A stretch of 64,000 bases of DNA from Daldinia sp. FL1419 (taxonomy: Eukaryota; Ascomycota; Sordariomycetes; Xylariales; Hypoxylaceae): assembly GCA_025201765.1 (NCBI GenBank), contig MU623430.1, positions 62,001 through 126,000 of the forward strand, written 5' to 3'. Shown in pieces: positions 1 to 11,300 of the stretch. Numbering within the stretch: position 1 is the stretch's first letter; each line of letters begins with the position of its first letter. Made by a program: the position numbers and the translations under genes. The notes under the pieces were generated by a model. It saw only the letters and a list, made by a program, of their open reading frames with translations. It searched no databases and was not told the origin of the DNA.

Positions 1-1910
1 AACCCTTGCATGGCTTCCAGGCCAGTATAGGCGGCCTTAGCCAACGAATTAAGGCGCCTAATGATGTACATACAGCTCGCACTAGCGCTGTCATAGTCGC
101 AGTGAATATGAGTATTACGGTTTGGCTCGTTGTTCTGCCATAGGAAGACGATAATCATCGGCGATCTAGTCGTCAAGTGTTTGCTATAGGGTTTTTTTTT
201 TTTTTTTTTTTTTCAAGTTTTGTGTCCCCGCCAGCTGTGATTTGTCTGTTTTGTTGTAGGCAGTATCTGTGATTGGACATATCATGCGGACAGCGTAAAG
301 AGGCACACTCTAGCTACCCACATTGTAGCACAAGGCTTGAGATTATGTGCAGTGCTCGGAGTGACATAAAGTTTGTGGGTTGGTACCTGTTTTCGGGGTG
401 TAAATATTATTTTATCAGCAGAAGTGGGAAAGTTTCCCAGGAACGGTTTACCCCTTTTCGACCCGGCTGAATTTTAACCCGTCTAACCCACTCCCGTATT
501 GGAAAAAGGGAGGCATGATACTTGCTGCGAATAAGGACTTAGCTACCGTTATTGTGTACTGGCTCTTGAAGCGGCATATCGAAGTTGAAACCCCAGCTTG
601 AGATGGAATAAGTTGGGAACGCCGTCGAGCCCAGTTCCCCTGAATAATCCACTTAAGGCTCAGGTACCCGGAGGGCTAAACGCACGGGAATACCTAGACG
701 GCAAAGCTAATTTCTCGTTCCGTATTATATACTTTAAGTAGGTAGGTTTCGAGAATGGCTTGAACCTTACAATGGACTATGTATCTTATATGAACCGATT
801 AGTAAAAGATATTGGCTTGTTGTTCATGATCGCATAATACAACATTATAATAATAGTAATAAAAATAGCAACTTTCTAAAAGTCACAAGCGCTAGATAAT
901 ACGAGTAGTTAAACGAAGGACTGCTCATCCTCTATACTTCATCTTTATAAACCTAATAAGAAAGGCGAGCTTCCCCCCGAATCCCAAGATCAAATCAGAT
1001 TATCCTCCCATGTGCAGCGGAGTTTATATGGGATTATGCTTTTCCAAGCTCAACAACTAAATTTGTCCCTCACGAATCCGAAAGAGGCTTAAGCTTTAAC
1101 GTAGTGTGCTGTTGGGTCTGTCAGGATATTTTGGTATAGCTGACTCCAAGAGTCCATCAACCATCCTACCTATTGAGTAGGTAGTAAGCTTCTTTAGGTG
1201 GGTGTTCTTGGGTATAGTGAGTTAAGCGATAAACAGGATGCCCGATAACACTAATAAGAGTCTTACTTATACTAATTTATCTACTTCAATAGAATGGTGG
1301 CTATATACATATTATAAAGGCCCTCGAGGGGATTAGCAAAGGGCGCATGTATACCTACCTAGGCGGGTATTCATCCGAAAACCACATTTCATAGTTTGTA
1401 TGTTCAGTCACGAGCCGACTTCCCTGAACAATTAAACCCCCAAGAAAAAATAAGAGAAGTCAAAAACCTTCCTAGGTAACGATCAAGGGGAATACGCCCG
1501 TATCAGGCCATGCCAGCTATGCTTTGCTGCCGCGATCTTTAACCTTCTAGAGGGACTCCTAATGGATAGATACGTAATATAACCTATTTTATCCCACAAT
1601 GGAATCCAAGTAGTTTACGGGGTTGATAATCCCACGCAGAGAGCCTCATGTTTATACTCAGGCTCTGCATTAACCGCCCTGTTCGGGCGATACGTGATAA
1701 CCGGAGACACGAGAGCCTGGAGGTTAAGGAAATAAGTTCGTCTTGAATGTCAACAGAAACATAAATATACCAGTGTCTCTCTTCAAAATCATTCCATTCT
1801 CATCAAGCAACAGCGACTCATTCGGCATCCCATCAGCTTACCGTTTACTGTTCACATATCTGTATCGTATCATCAACTTGCCCATTATCTTACCACTAAC
1901 TTAATTTAAA
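1..1910. other. Intergenic, no gene recognised
   Basis: No supportable gene in this 1.9 kb. It holds a T-run around 190-212, scattered GGTA/TACC-type short repeats, and CCTAGG palindromes at 1358 and 1471. The 65-codon open frame at 273-470 has no homology that I recognise and no intron context. The last 150 bases are pyrimidine-rich and probably form the promoter and 5' leader of the calpain-like gene. Confidence 0.6.
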
Positions 1911-4043
1911 ATGGTTACCTCTGGACCCTCTGAATCTCCTCGTGGAGGCCCTAGCAACATCGACGCTTACGCTCTATTTGAGGCTCTTACGGGTCACAAG
2001 ATCGACAAGCGTTCCGTTCCCTCTAGTAGGACTATGTCCGATGACTATGAAGTTCTCGGCAACGAAAGGGACGACCGTCCTCTCCTTGGCCAGGAGCCGT
2101 CTCCTGACGAACCTCCTAAAGATGTTTTCGTTGGCGCCGTCAACCCGTACGCTCTTGTTGAGGCTATGATCGGCCACCGACTAGACCGTCGCGCGCTCTC
2201 CACCACACGCATCATCTCGGATGTCCTACAGACCGACTACGAGGAGCTTTTTGACCTAAAGCACAACTCGGTACTCTTCGCCGGCCTTAAGCTTAACGAG
2301 GAGAACCGGCAGGCTGAGGAACTTCCCGAGAAGGAAATTCGAATCCTCGAGGAGCGCGACCTCGTCACTCCTGACTTGTCTCGCGTTAAGAAGCTCGAAG
2401 ACCTTGAGAAGATTGGGCTCAAAGAGGTTGGCGATATCCGCATCAAGATGGCCCGTATGCAGAATGGCAAGCTCCGTCTTGTTCTTGACGGCCGGTCTCT
2501 AGGCAGGACAGTCGGTAACCAGGATATCACCGAGACCATCAACGACCTCGTGCTTCCTTTCCGCCACGGCAAGGAAGACCGCGACTGGTCTCCTCCCAAC
2601 AGCTCCTGGCGCGACATGAACGAGCTCATCTTCCGAAGCATTCCTCGCCGCTTCATGATGGACGGCCCGCCGTTTGCCACGCACGGCGGTTCCCACCAGT
2701 TCCGAGAGCAGTACCAGCACCGATTCGACGATCCGACCCAGGGAGCCGCAAGCAACAGTTGGCTAATTGCAGCCATCTTCTCCGTGTTCTGGGCAAACCC
2801 AGCCATGATTAACCGCTCTACACGGCTGCTGGCAAGCCCCATGGATCGTGGCCGTCGCAGCATGAACGTCCGCTTCCACGACAAGGGTGGCCGTAACAAC
2901 GCCGAGACGGATACTGTCGAGGTCGACTATCAGATCCCGGTGAACAACTCGACCGATATGCCCATCTACGCGCGCTCTAGCGACGGGTACGAGTCCTGGC
3001 CTGCGCTCTACGAGAAGGCTTTCATCAAGTGGATAACACACTCTGAAGACCGTGGCCGCATTGACATAACACAGGCCCACAACGGAGACCCGATCAAGGC
3101 CAGTGCGTAACTAACCCATCCATATATCCAATATTTCTTTGTTTCTTCTAACCCCCGCCCCTATCTCGCTCGGCCCCTGCCGAAAAGTCGGGATATTCTT
3201 CCGCCCCCAAGCCCAGCCTAACCTCCTTAAGACTTAACCCTCGAATCAGACGGCAGCTAACACCAAGTCCTATCGTTACAGTGGCCCAGATCAATGGCCG
3301 AGAGCCGCGCTACTACTTCACCGACCGCCACTCTGGCTCCGAGCTCGTGGGCCTCGTGCGTTCCTGTAGTGTGAATAAGCGTACCATTAGTCCCATGGCC
3401 GCCTGGACGCATGCCACAGGAGACAGTATGTAACCACATTATAAGCCCCCTCCTCCCCAAGCTTTCTTATGTTCTCCGCCTCTTCCTTTTTCGGGCCGGT
3501 CGACTGGGTCTCGGTCAATATTCAATTGGCGAGGGCGGGTTGGCGGAGTCGACCACGGGCTGAGATCCGTTTTCGGCGGTGTTGTCGTTGGACTGAATCG
3601 CTTGGTGCTGACTTCCCGTGACACAGTGTTCCGCGGCAGTAACCTGGTTGCTAATCATGCGTACTCGGTCCTGGGTTGGGTTAGCGAGGGTCAGGAGGAA
3701 AATGTACGTATTATTTTTGATTCTCGTCCCCTCTTTATAGCTCATTTTTCGGGTGGTGTACTTGCCGGGGTCTCTCCCGAACCCCTCCAGTTCTCCGATC
3801 ATATACGGATCTCTGGTAATATATTGGATACGCGGGAGCTGACTCTGACGACAGCAGTACATCATCGTCAGGAACCCGTGGGGAGTTACCGAGCCCCAAG
3901 GCCTTACGTCGTACCCTGGCCTTCTTGACCGAGTCGAGCCTGAATTCTGGCCGCCGGCTGCACTGCTCGACCGCGATGGTGTTTTCAGCATCGAGGTTCA
4001 GGCTTTCAAGAAGTACTTCGCCTGTATTGGTGTTGCCAAATAG
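1911..4043 (+). CDS. Calpain-like (peptidase C2) protein, catalytic Cys replaced by Ser
   Basis: Calpains are Ca2+-dependent cytosolic cysteine proteases with a Cys-His-Asn triad. I join four exons: 1911-3102, 3282-3425, 3627-3703 and 3858-4043 (532 aa). All introns have GT..AG ends (GTGCGT, GTATGT, GTACGT donors) and frame is kept. The calpain core starts near residue 275 with TQGAASNSWLIAA, which aligns with the family motif QGxLGDCWLLAA. The nucleophile position is Ser283 (AGT at 2757-2759), not Cys. The His region (NHAYSVLGW, His456) and the Asn region (RNPWG, Asn477) are intact. The N-terminal 110 residues hold two copies of an imperfect repeat (about 16-47 and 76-107) with a 60-residue period. 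The family is assigned with good confidence; loss of protease activity is inference from the substituted residue. Confidence 0.82.
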
Positions 4044-5545
4044 GATAAGCCTAAATAAAGTAGGCCCGCCGATCGTCGGCCTGTGGACCGTCTTACAGCG
4101 TCTATGAGCTGACTATAGGTTTCACTGATATAGAATGGTGTAGATTTGCTGTTATTTGAGGGGGGATTTGCATTGATAATGTAAATAACAAATCTCGGGC
4201 ACCCAAATCCTATGTTGTCCAGACCAAAAAAAGAAAAAAAAGGAGAAAAAAAAGGGAGTATTTGTTATTACAGGAAAAGCAAAGGGATTCTAGTAGATAT
4301 AAAAATTGGCAATTTTATTAGAATTTCATAACCTTGCTCTCGCTGGCCCGCTGTGCATCGCCTCCACCGATAATAAGCCCGGTCCTTGTGCTCCCTACCT
4401 GCCTAGATACCTAGGTAGATATAGCAAACTTGTCGTCTATTCGATGACGAAACTCCCAAAGAGCCCCAGTGACTTGCATGAGATGATACAGGGTGCGTTC
4501 ATTGGTTCATAGTAAAACGGTGTTACAGGGGCAAGAGACAAATATACATACTATGCTATTGAATATCTATTCGCCACGTCAGCTAAATTAGCGGAAAGGG
4601 TCCGTTTCGACTGTGAAATATCCTCTTTATCTTTATTGGTAGCAAGGCATTCAATATACGTAGAACATGAAGATAGGGCCATCAAATGTCATGTTAGATC
4701 GAGCTGGTATCACACTAATGCTCCCCTTAGGTATAAATAGCTTTGAATCACCTTACACGATAGAATACGAAGACTGCATTCCAAACTAACGCCTAAGGGA
4801 TCGAAAGTCTATTAACTCACCACCTTAACATAGCTGAATATTAGCCACGTATTTCACCCCATTCCATCTAGCCTTATATCGTGGGCCATAGAATGCAAGC
4901 AAGACTTTTGTGTCCCAACATTAAAGTGACGATATCATGGAAGCAGGCTCTCAGAACGACATCGGATATATTCAAGGGAAGGCCTTGGCCGTAGATATCA
5001 AGTATGGAATTCGCAGTCGAAGCAGGCTGACAATAAAATACACGTAAGTGATGATCTATGGAGCATGATACCTAGCTCCTAAATATTTTCTTGGTGGCTG
5101 GTACTAGAACATTCGGTTGCAGACACAGAGTAAGGCTGGGTTAAACATAAATAAGGTAATGCCGGCTTCAGCTCGAGAACCATTTTCCGGTAGTTACACA
5201 CATACACATCAATCTTCATCGCCATCCCGACCCAAAGCACGTTGGAACTGAGTCCTTAAGCTGAGTTGTCGACAAAATATTTCTGGATCAGGGATCATTT
5301 CACTAGCCGAAGCTGACTATCCGATGTCAGATCTAGCCGAGTGACTGACTATGTGTTTGCTTGTTAAGCATTATGCGTTAGGTTATTAGATAGTTCCATG
5401 CTTGAAAATCTAAATCTTTTGCTATCTAAGTGCTTGGGAAACGTTGCGATAGGTTGTATTAATCTAGAAGGACTTGAAACAATAGACCTAACGATACGTC
5501 CGTCAACGCAGACCATTCTTCTTAGTTCCCATATTTGCTATCATA
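4044..5545. other. Intergenic, no gene recognised
   Basis: No gene supported. It contains an A-rich tract at about 4227-4257, a CCTAGG palindrome at 4410, and AT-rich sequence. The short open frame at 4306-4512 shows no family features. The 3' UTR of the calpain-like gene and the promoter of the SRR1-domain gene must lie here. Confidence 0.6.
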
Positions 5546-6916
5546 ATGGGCGCATATGAATTTCGAGGTCTTGAGGCACACTTCCTTAAATTAAAGACCA
5601 CGCGGGGGCTTCGTTGGGACAGCCAAAAGAGAAGAGATATGATCATTGGAAGATGCAACTGGTATATGTTTTGTGCTCCGCGAATCAGGAGTAAGGACTA
5701 CCAGGATGACCACGATTTCTTCCTTCACTGCAACTCAAAGGTTGAAGCAGAATGCCCCCCTGAGCAGTTGAGGCCAACTGAAATTGACCAACGTTCTGCA
5801 GAAGAGTATGTCCATTCATATCGCTATACAAACCCCGGCGTTGAGTACCTAAGCTAATACCGTATAACTGCTAACGTGAAATAGTTTCCTTACGAAGCGT
5901 TGCAAGCCATATAACGATGATGATATGTTCGGGTTCGTACTCCGCGATACTATAGCCGCAAGCGAAATCCAACAGACTCTTATTGAGGCTTGGAAAAAGT
6001 GGCAAGACAAGGATAATGAGAGGGCCCGTCAATTCGAGGAAGCCATAGACAGCATCCCTAAGCCCAACCGTATTAAAAAGGTAGTCTGTCTAGGCCTCGG
6101 CCGTATACTCCAACCGAACTATCACTTTTCTGTCCAGCAGGCTTCGGATCAGGACGACAAACAGAGGCCCAATAACGTCATTATGGCGCGCAATATTGCT
6201 CAGAGTATTGCCGCAATGTCAATAGTTAGGCAATTAAAAAAGAGGACGGGCAAGGATATTCCTTTATATACTGCGGATCCTGACTACGGTGATGAACATA
6301 AGAAAGCCCTTAAGAAGTTACCTTTCGGTGAGTTTATCGTTCTGGATCCAAGCTACGATAGGCACGAACAATTTACGTATATCGATGATAATACCCTGGT
6401 TTTTGACATGGCTGGACCTCCAGCCTGTCCCACGATGCGCATAATCGAAGAATTTGCTCGACCAGTCGCGATTATCACCGCGGAGATCCCTTGTACAGGA
6501 CCCTTCCAAGACAGGCTCTGGTTCGAGACTACGGAAGAGTGCGGTACAAAGATTAAGATACCAGGCTGCAGGTTAGTCACACTGATCCAGAATCATGTTT
6601 TACATTGCTAACTGGTCCTCCCAGTTATTTGCCACTCCCTGAGGGCTGCTACAAATTTGGTGGGTTATGTCCAAGGAGAGTCCGAGACATGATCGTCTAC
6701 GAATATAAGCAGGAAAAGAAGTTTCCTATGGAGAAGAATGACACAGCGCGTAAATGGGGTGCGTGCAACCTGGTGGACTATACATATAGAAAACCAAACG
6801 ACGCCCAAATCGGCGCATACTGGCATACCGATACTCGCTTGTATGTTCGCAGATCTCGTCCGTTATATTTATTGAGATTCTTCGAATGGCTAAGCGGGAA
6901 TCTGCTGACATCCTAG
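5546..6916 (+). CDS. SRR1-like domain protein
   Basis: Spliced from three exons, 5546-5805, 5885-6571 and 6625-6916 (412 aa). Both introns are short (79 and 53 nt), with GTATGT and GTTAGT donors and GCTAAC branch sites just before the acceptors, and the frame is maintained. Residues about 145-285 look like an SRR1-like domain: a beta strand followed by a glycine turn (VVCLGLGRI, about 153-161), a helix containing ARNIAQSIAAMSIVRQL, then LYTADPDY (about 214-221) and a second strand FIVLDPSY. In plants and yeast SRR1-like proteins affect clock or heme-related functions, but the biochemical role is not settled. The N-terminal 140 residues and the C-terminal 95 residues are not recognised. Fungal genomes often carry several divergent SRR1-domain paralogues, so function cannot be inferred. 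Confidence 0.72.
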
Positions 6917-8345
6917 AGTCTATAGCAGATTATAGCGCCGCTCGTTAAAGAACTTTAGTCGTTTAGTCAGTTTGTTTAGTTAATATTATTGCTACGTTGT
7001 TTGTATCTCTGACGTCTATAGACCCTGGGAGACTTCTCAAGCAGGCCACCCATCAAGGGTGCTCGAGATACAGAATAACAAGAAATTAGTGATTGGCAGA
7101 GTAAAAATCTATGGGATTATTGGCTATCCAAAAAGTTAATTCCAAACATTCACGGCTTGGGCCACGTTTATGTGAATATGTCGACGCAGCAAATTAATTT
7201 GACGTGGGTTGGGCCTCTTCGAAGTATACTCCCCCCCTTAAATTCACCAAACTCCCTTTCCACTTTCGGACCTGAGCTCTTGGCGGGGTGGCCTGAGCTG
7301 AGCCCCGACTAGGTAGCTTGGGAGGTCACGGAGGAAACAATCCTATTAATGAGAAGTCTACATCTATAAGAATAAAACCATAACCCCCCCTTTATTGCAA
7401 TTGACGTCAAGGTATGTATGCGACCAGTTAGGTATTAAAAAGAAGATGTAAGAAACCTATACTTAAAGCTAAGTATAGTTCGAACCGTACGGTGAAGATG
7501 CCACGTCCTAAATTATCGAAGATGAGGCTGCTTTCATAGTTCTTCGCAACTCACCTCTCATACATTTATATGATTCTAGGTAGATTATAGTTTGATCTCA
7601 ATGATAGGTATCCCTTGTTTGGATGAATTTGTCGGCAGAGTACAAAAGCAGAAATCAAATCCTACGGACAACGGCTGGGAAGGAAGAAATGTCATAAGCA
7701 AAGTAAGTGGCGGAATACCTAATCAAGCAGGAAACATCCATAGAAGTATGCCTCTCGAATATAATACTTGTCAGTGTCTTAGACTTTTCCGATATATGTT
7801 CTATATACTTCACTAAGGTACCGCGCCTCTCCTTTTCCTACCTAGTTGTTGCCTTGGGATAGCGAACTCAGATTATTCGATAAAACTGCAGCCGCTCAGT
7901 TGGCTCAGCCATGAAATAGGATATAATCATAAATCGCCGCATGAATTCGGTATAGGAGGCAATATGGACACGGAGAGTTAAAGTGCTCACGACTACCTAG
8001 GTACAAATAGGATTGGGCGGGGTCGCAGGTACTGGCGCCCAACTGCATAGGGAGCCCTTTTTCAGCTTGAGAGCCTCGTGCTAGAATTTGTATCACTCAA
8101 CTACAAAATATAATATATCATGGTCTGGGAGAAAACATCCAACTATTATTATAATTAAATCTAAACTATTTGTCTATGGAATACTTTAACTGTAAAAAAG
8201 ATAAGAAAAAGTGATATTATCCTCACATTTCGAAGGAGCGATATTCTATAACGGACTCATTGCCTCGCACTCGAAGGTGGCGTCAATACAATCGGGGTAC
8301 ACCTAAGCTAACCGAATACTTATCTAGGCCCCTCACTACGCCATC
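6917..8345. other. Intergenic with a CRE-type palindrome; no gene recognised
   Basis: The stretch holds a TGACGTCA palindrome at 7402-7409 and a CCTAGG palindrome at 7996. Open frames at 7592-7816 and 7905-8096 (minus) are 63-74 codons long with no recognisable features. I do not call a gene here. Confidence 0.55.
7402..7409. promoter_or_regulatory. CRE-like palindrome TGACGTCA
   Basis: A perfect 8-bp TGACGTCA, embedded in TTGACGTCAA, the classic binding site of CREB/ATF-type bZIP dimers. It lies about 0.94 kb upstream of the kinase-ankyrin start and about 0.5 kb downstream of the SRR1-domain gene. Use as a regulatory site is inference; one site can occur by chance. Confidence 0.3.
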
Positions 8346-11300
8346 ATGCAACCATCCACGTCTTCACTACGGCGCTCGGGTAGAGTAGACCTAGACACCA
8401 TATCCGGAGAATCCTCCTCGAATACTAGCAGACTACTTGAGCCCATATCATCGTGGGGCGGGAGCCATAGTCAAAGCGAAGATTTGGACAGTCTAGCAGG
8501 CCATTTCACATTCCTCGATGTTCTTCAGGCATCTGGCAGATTTAAGGTTCCTTCTACCTATTTGCATGGCCTTGGTTTGGCTTCGGATAACAGTTCTACG
8601 AAACAAATATTCTCCCTCGGCAGTGGACTAACGTCAGAAGTTATCCGACACGAAATTAACCAACAGAATGACCAAGGAGGCTCGCCTGGTTCTATCATTG
8701 CATTGAAGATCTTCAAGCCACATAGTCGCGAAAATGATTCCGCTGCGGAGAATAGGCACGAAGTCTATCGAGCTATTTTACGAGAAGTCCAGACTCTCCG
8801 CCAACCCCTGCTCCATGGACACCCTAATATTCTCCAATTGCTCTTTATCGGATGGCATAAAGAGCATCGCTTTCCTATTATTGCTATGGAATTAGGAGAC
8901 TATGGCCCTTTAGACTTTATAATGCGAGAAGCAAATCCTGCACCCACATCTGCCCATAAAAGACACATTACACTGGACATTGCACTTGGTTTAGAAGCAA
9001 TCCATAGCGCTGGATTTATCCATGGAGACCTGAAGCCAGAAAATTTATTGATAATGGCCCACGACGACCCCAGTCGTCAAATAGTGGCCAAGCTGAGCGA
9101 TTTTGGAGGTAGCTCCCAGCTATACGGAGGAAAGTTTAATAGGCCTGCTCACTTCACGCCGCTATGGAGCGCACCAGAGGTTGTAAATCAGGACCATGAT
9201 ATCGACTGGGAAAAAGCTGATATATATTCTTACGGGCTTGTAATAGCCAGTCTATGGTCCAGACGGGATAACAAACTCGCAGACGAAAGACCGAGACAAA
9301 GAAGTTCTTGCTACTTATCGTGGATTATTCCGTGGATGGCGGATGAGACGATACCGGAAGATATTATTTGGAATGCAAAGAGTTCGCGACACATGTGCAT
9401 TAGTATATTCAAAAATATGCTGGAGGAGATTTCCAAGGATAAAGACATTGGTATAGAAGTCCCCGAGCTACTCGACATCATATCACCGACCCTCGAACGC
9501 TATTTTTGGCAACGGCCAAGCACCAAGGGCTTGGTTCAATCGCTGTTTTCATTCGGAAAGAAGTTAGGTCGAACAGTAGAGTAAGCCCGTTCAAATTCCC
9601 TCCCAGAAGAAAGGATGGTAGGTTATTACTAACAAATCTGAAAAGAATTGCAGAGATTATTCCAGATGAACCCATTCAGGGAGATCAGAAAGCACAAGCA
9701 CAATCTGATCCAGATCTAGTACGTTAGTCGCTTCCTAAGCCTATGCTCAATACTAAGGAAGGGGTTAGGAATATGAATCCTCTTGGGTGAAAGATCGAGA
9801 CTTTCAGGAGGTAATTCTTGAGCAATCTTTACTTGCCCTCGATGATTTAAAGAGCGCACTTGACGTGAAAAGTCTCAGCGAGAGCGTAGATCTTCCGGCA
9901 CATATTCCAGAAAGCTTCTCCCACGATGAGTTCCTCCAAAGCATACGGAAGTCTCTGAAATGTTCTGTCAGTCCAGTGACGGAAAATAAAAAATTGGCGC
10001 TTCTATCTTGGAGATTGGCATTATCCCACTTTCTCGGTTTAGGGACACGACCGGACAGCAAGGTAGCGCTAGAATGGATGCGTTTTTCAGCGCTCCACGG
10101 GCGTCTTGACGCTATGCACATTGTTGCTTTGATGGTTAGAGAGACCGTAAATGAAAGCAAGGTCCCAATACGATTGTATCTCTCTCTACTAGCTCTTTCG
10201 GGTTCGAAATTGGCATTACAGCATCTATCTATTTATGCACCGGAATATTTTAGAATGGCTAAAGAAGTCATTCAAAAAAGAGGATTTGCTTATACTACGC
10301 AGAGGGAACAAAACAAGTCAGTTTTCCATATTGTCGATTTCTATCGCGATCTGTCTCCTAGTATTCCTTCGATTACTACTTTGGGACAGGCCCTGGAAGT
10401 TGGGGACTTATCGCGAATAAAGCAGATTCTTGACGGCAGTATCATCACGCCAGATTCAGACGATATCCTCCCAAGTCTTCTGCACGAGATATCACACCTC
10501 ATCGATATCGATGCTTCAAGTATCGCTAGAGCCGCCTTTGATAGAGGTGCGAGGTTAGATGTTAAGCTCTCATGTGAATCGCCTATCTTTGGTCTTGACC
10601 CTTGGATGCATACATTTAATTCATTGCCGGCGACTTACTCGCCACTCTCGGCTGCCATAATTCGCGGAAAATCTAAACTAGCCCTTACAATTATACGGCT
10701 TCATATTGAGTTCAACATCCCCATACCAGATTTCCCGGCAGCGTCATCCTTAGGTTTTAGGTATTTACACTATGATGTAGGAGAGATGATACTCAACTTA
10801 TTCCAGGCAAACCCCCTCATGTGTCACGACGAGGGACACCCATGGAACGCTACAGAAACGTTTTTTACTGATCTTCTTTCTCTTGCGATATATCGCCCGG
10901 ATGTGATTGAACTCGAACGATGTGCTATTCGAGGGGGTGAATTTGATGCCAAATACAAGAAATGTCTGGAAATTCTACTCGAAAAGGGGGCGGACCCACT
11001 TCAAGGAGTTGGGCACGAATGTCCTCTGGACAACGCAATTATGCGAGATGATTTAATCGCCTTCAGGTCATTTATTAACCAGCTTCAGTTGCGCGGTATC
11101 CCTATAGAAAAACTCGCGAAGACCGCTGGAAACGTTTGGCTGAAAGGCCCAACAGCTAACACGGTTACCGCATTACGGGTTTGCCTCTCTTTTAATTCTA
11201 TCGATTGCTTCGAATTCTTGATCAACAACTTCCCGGATCTAGTAGCAGAAGACCATGATAAGTCCGGAGAGTCCCTGCTTCGCCATGCATGCTTCGATAC

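Noticed and set aside
2237..2899. 220-codon minus-strand open frame inside the calpain-like gene
   Set aside because: Antisense to a conserved coding exon; long because of biased codon use, not a gene.
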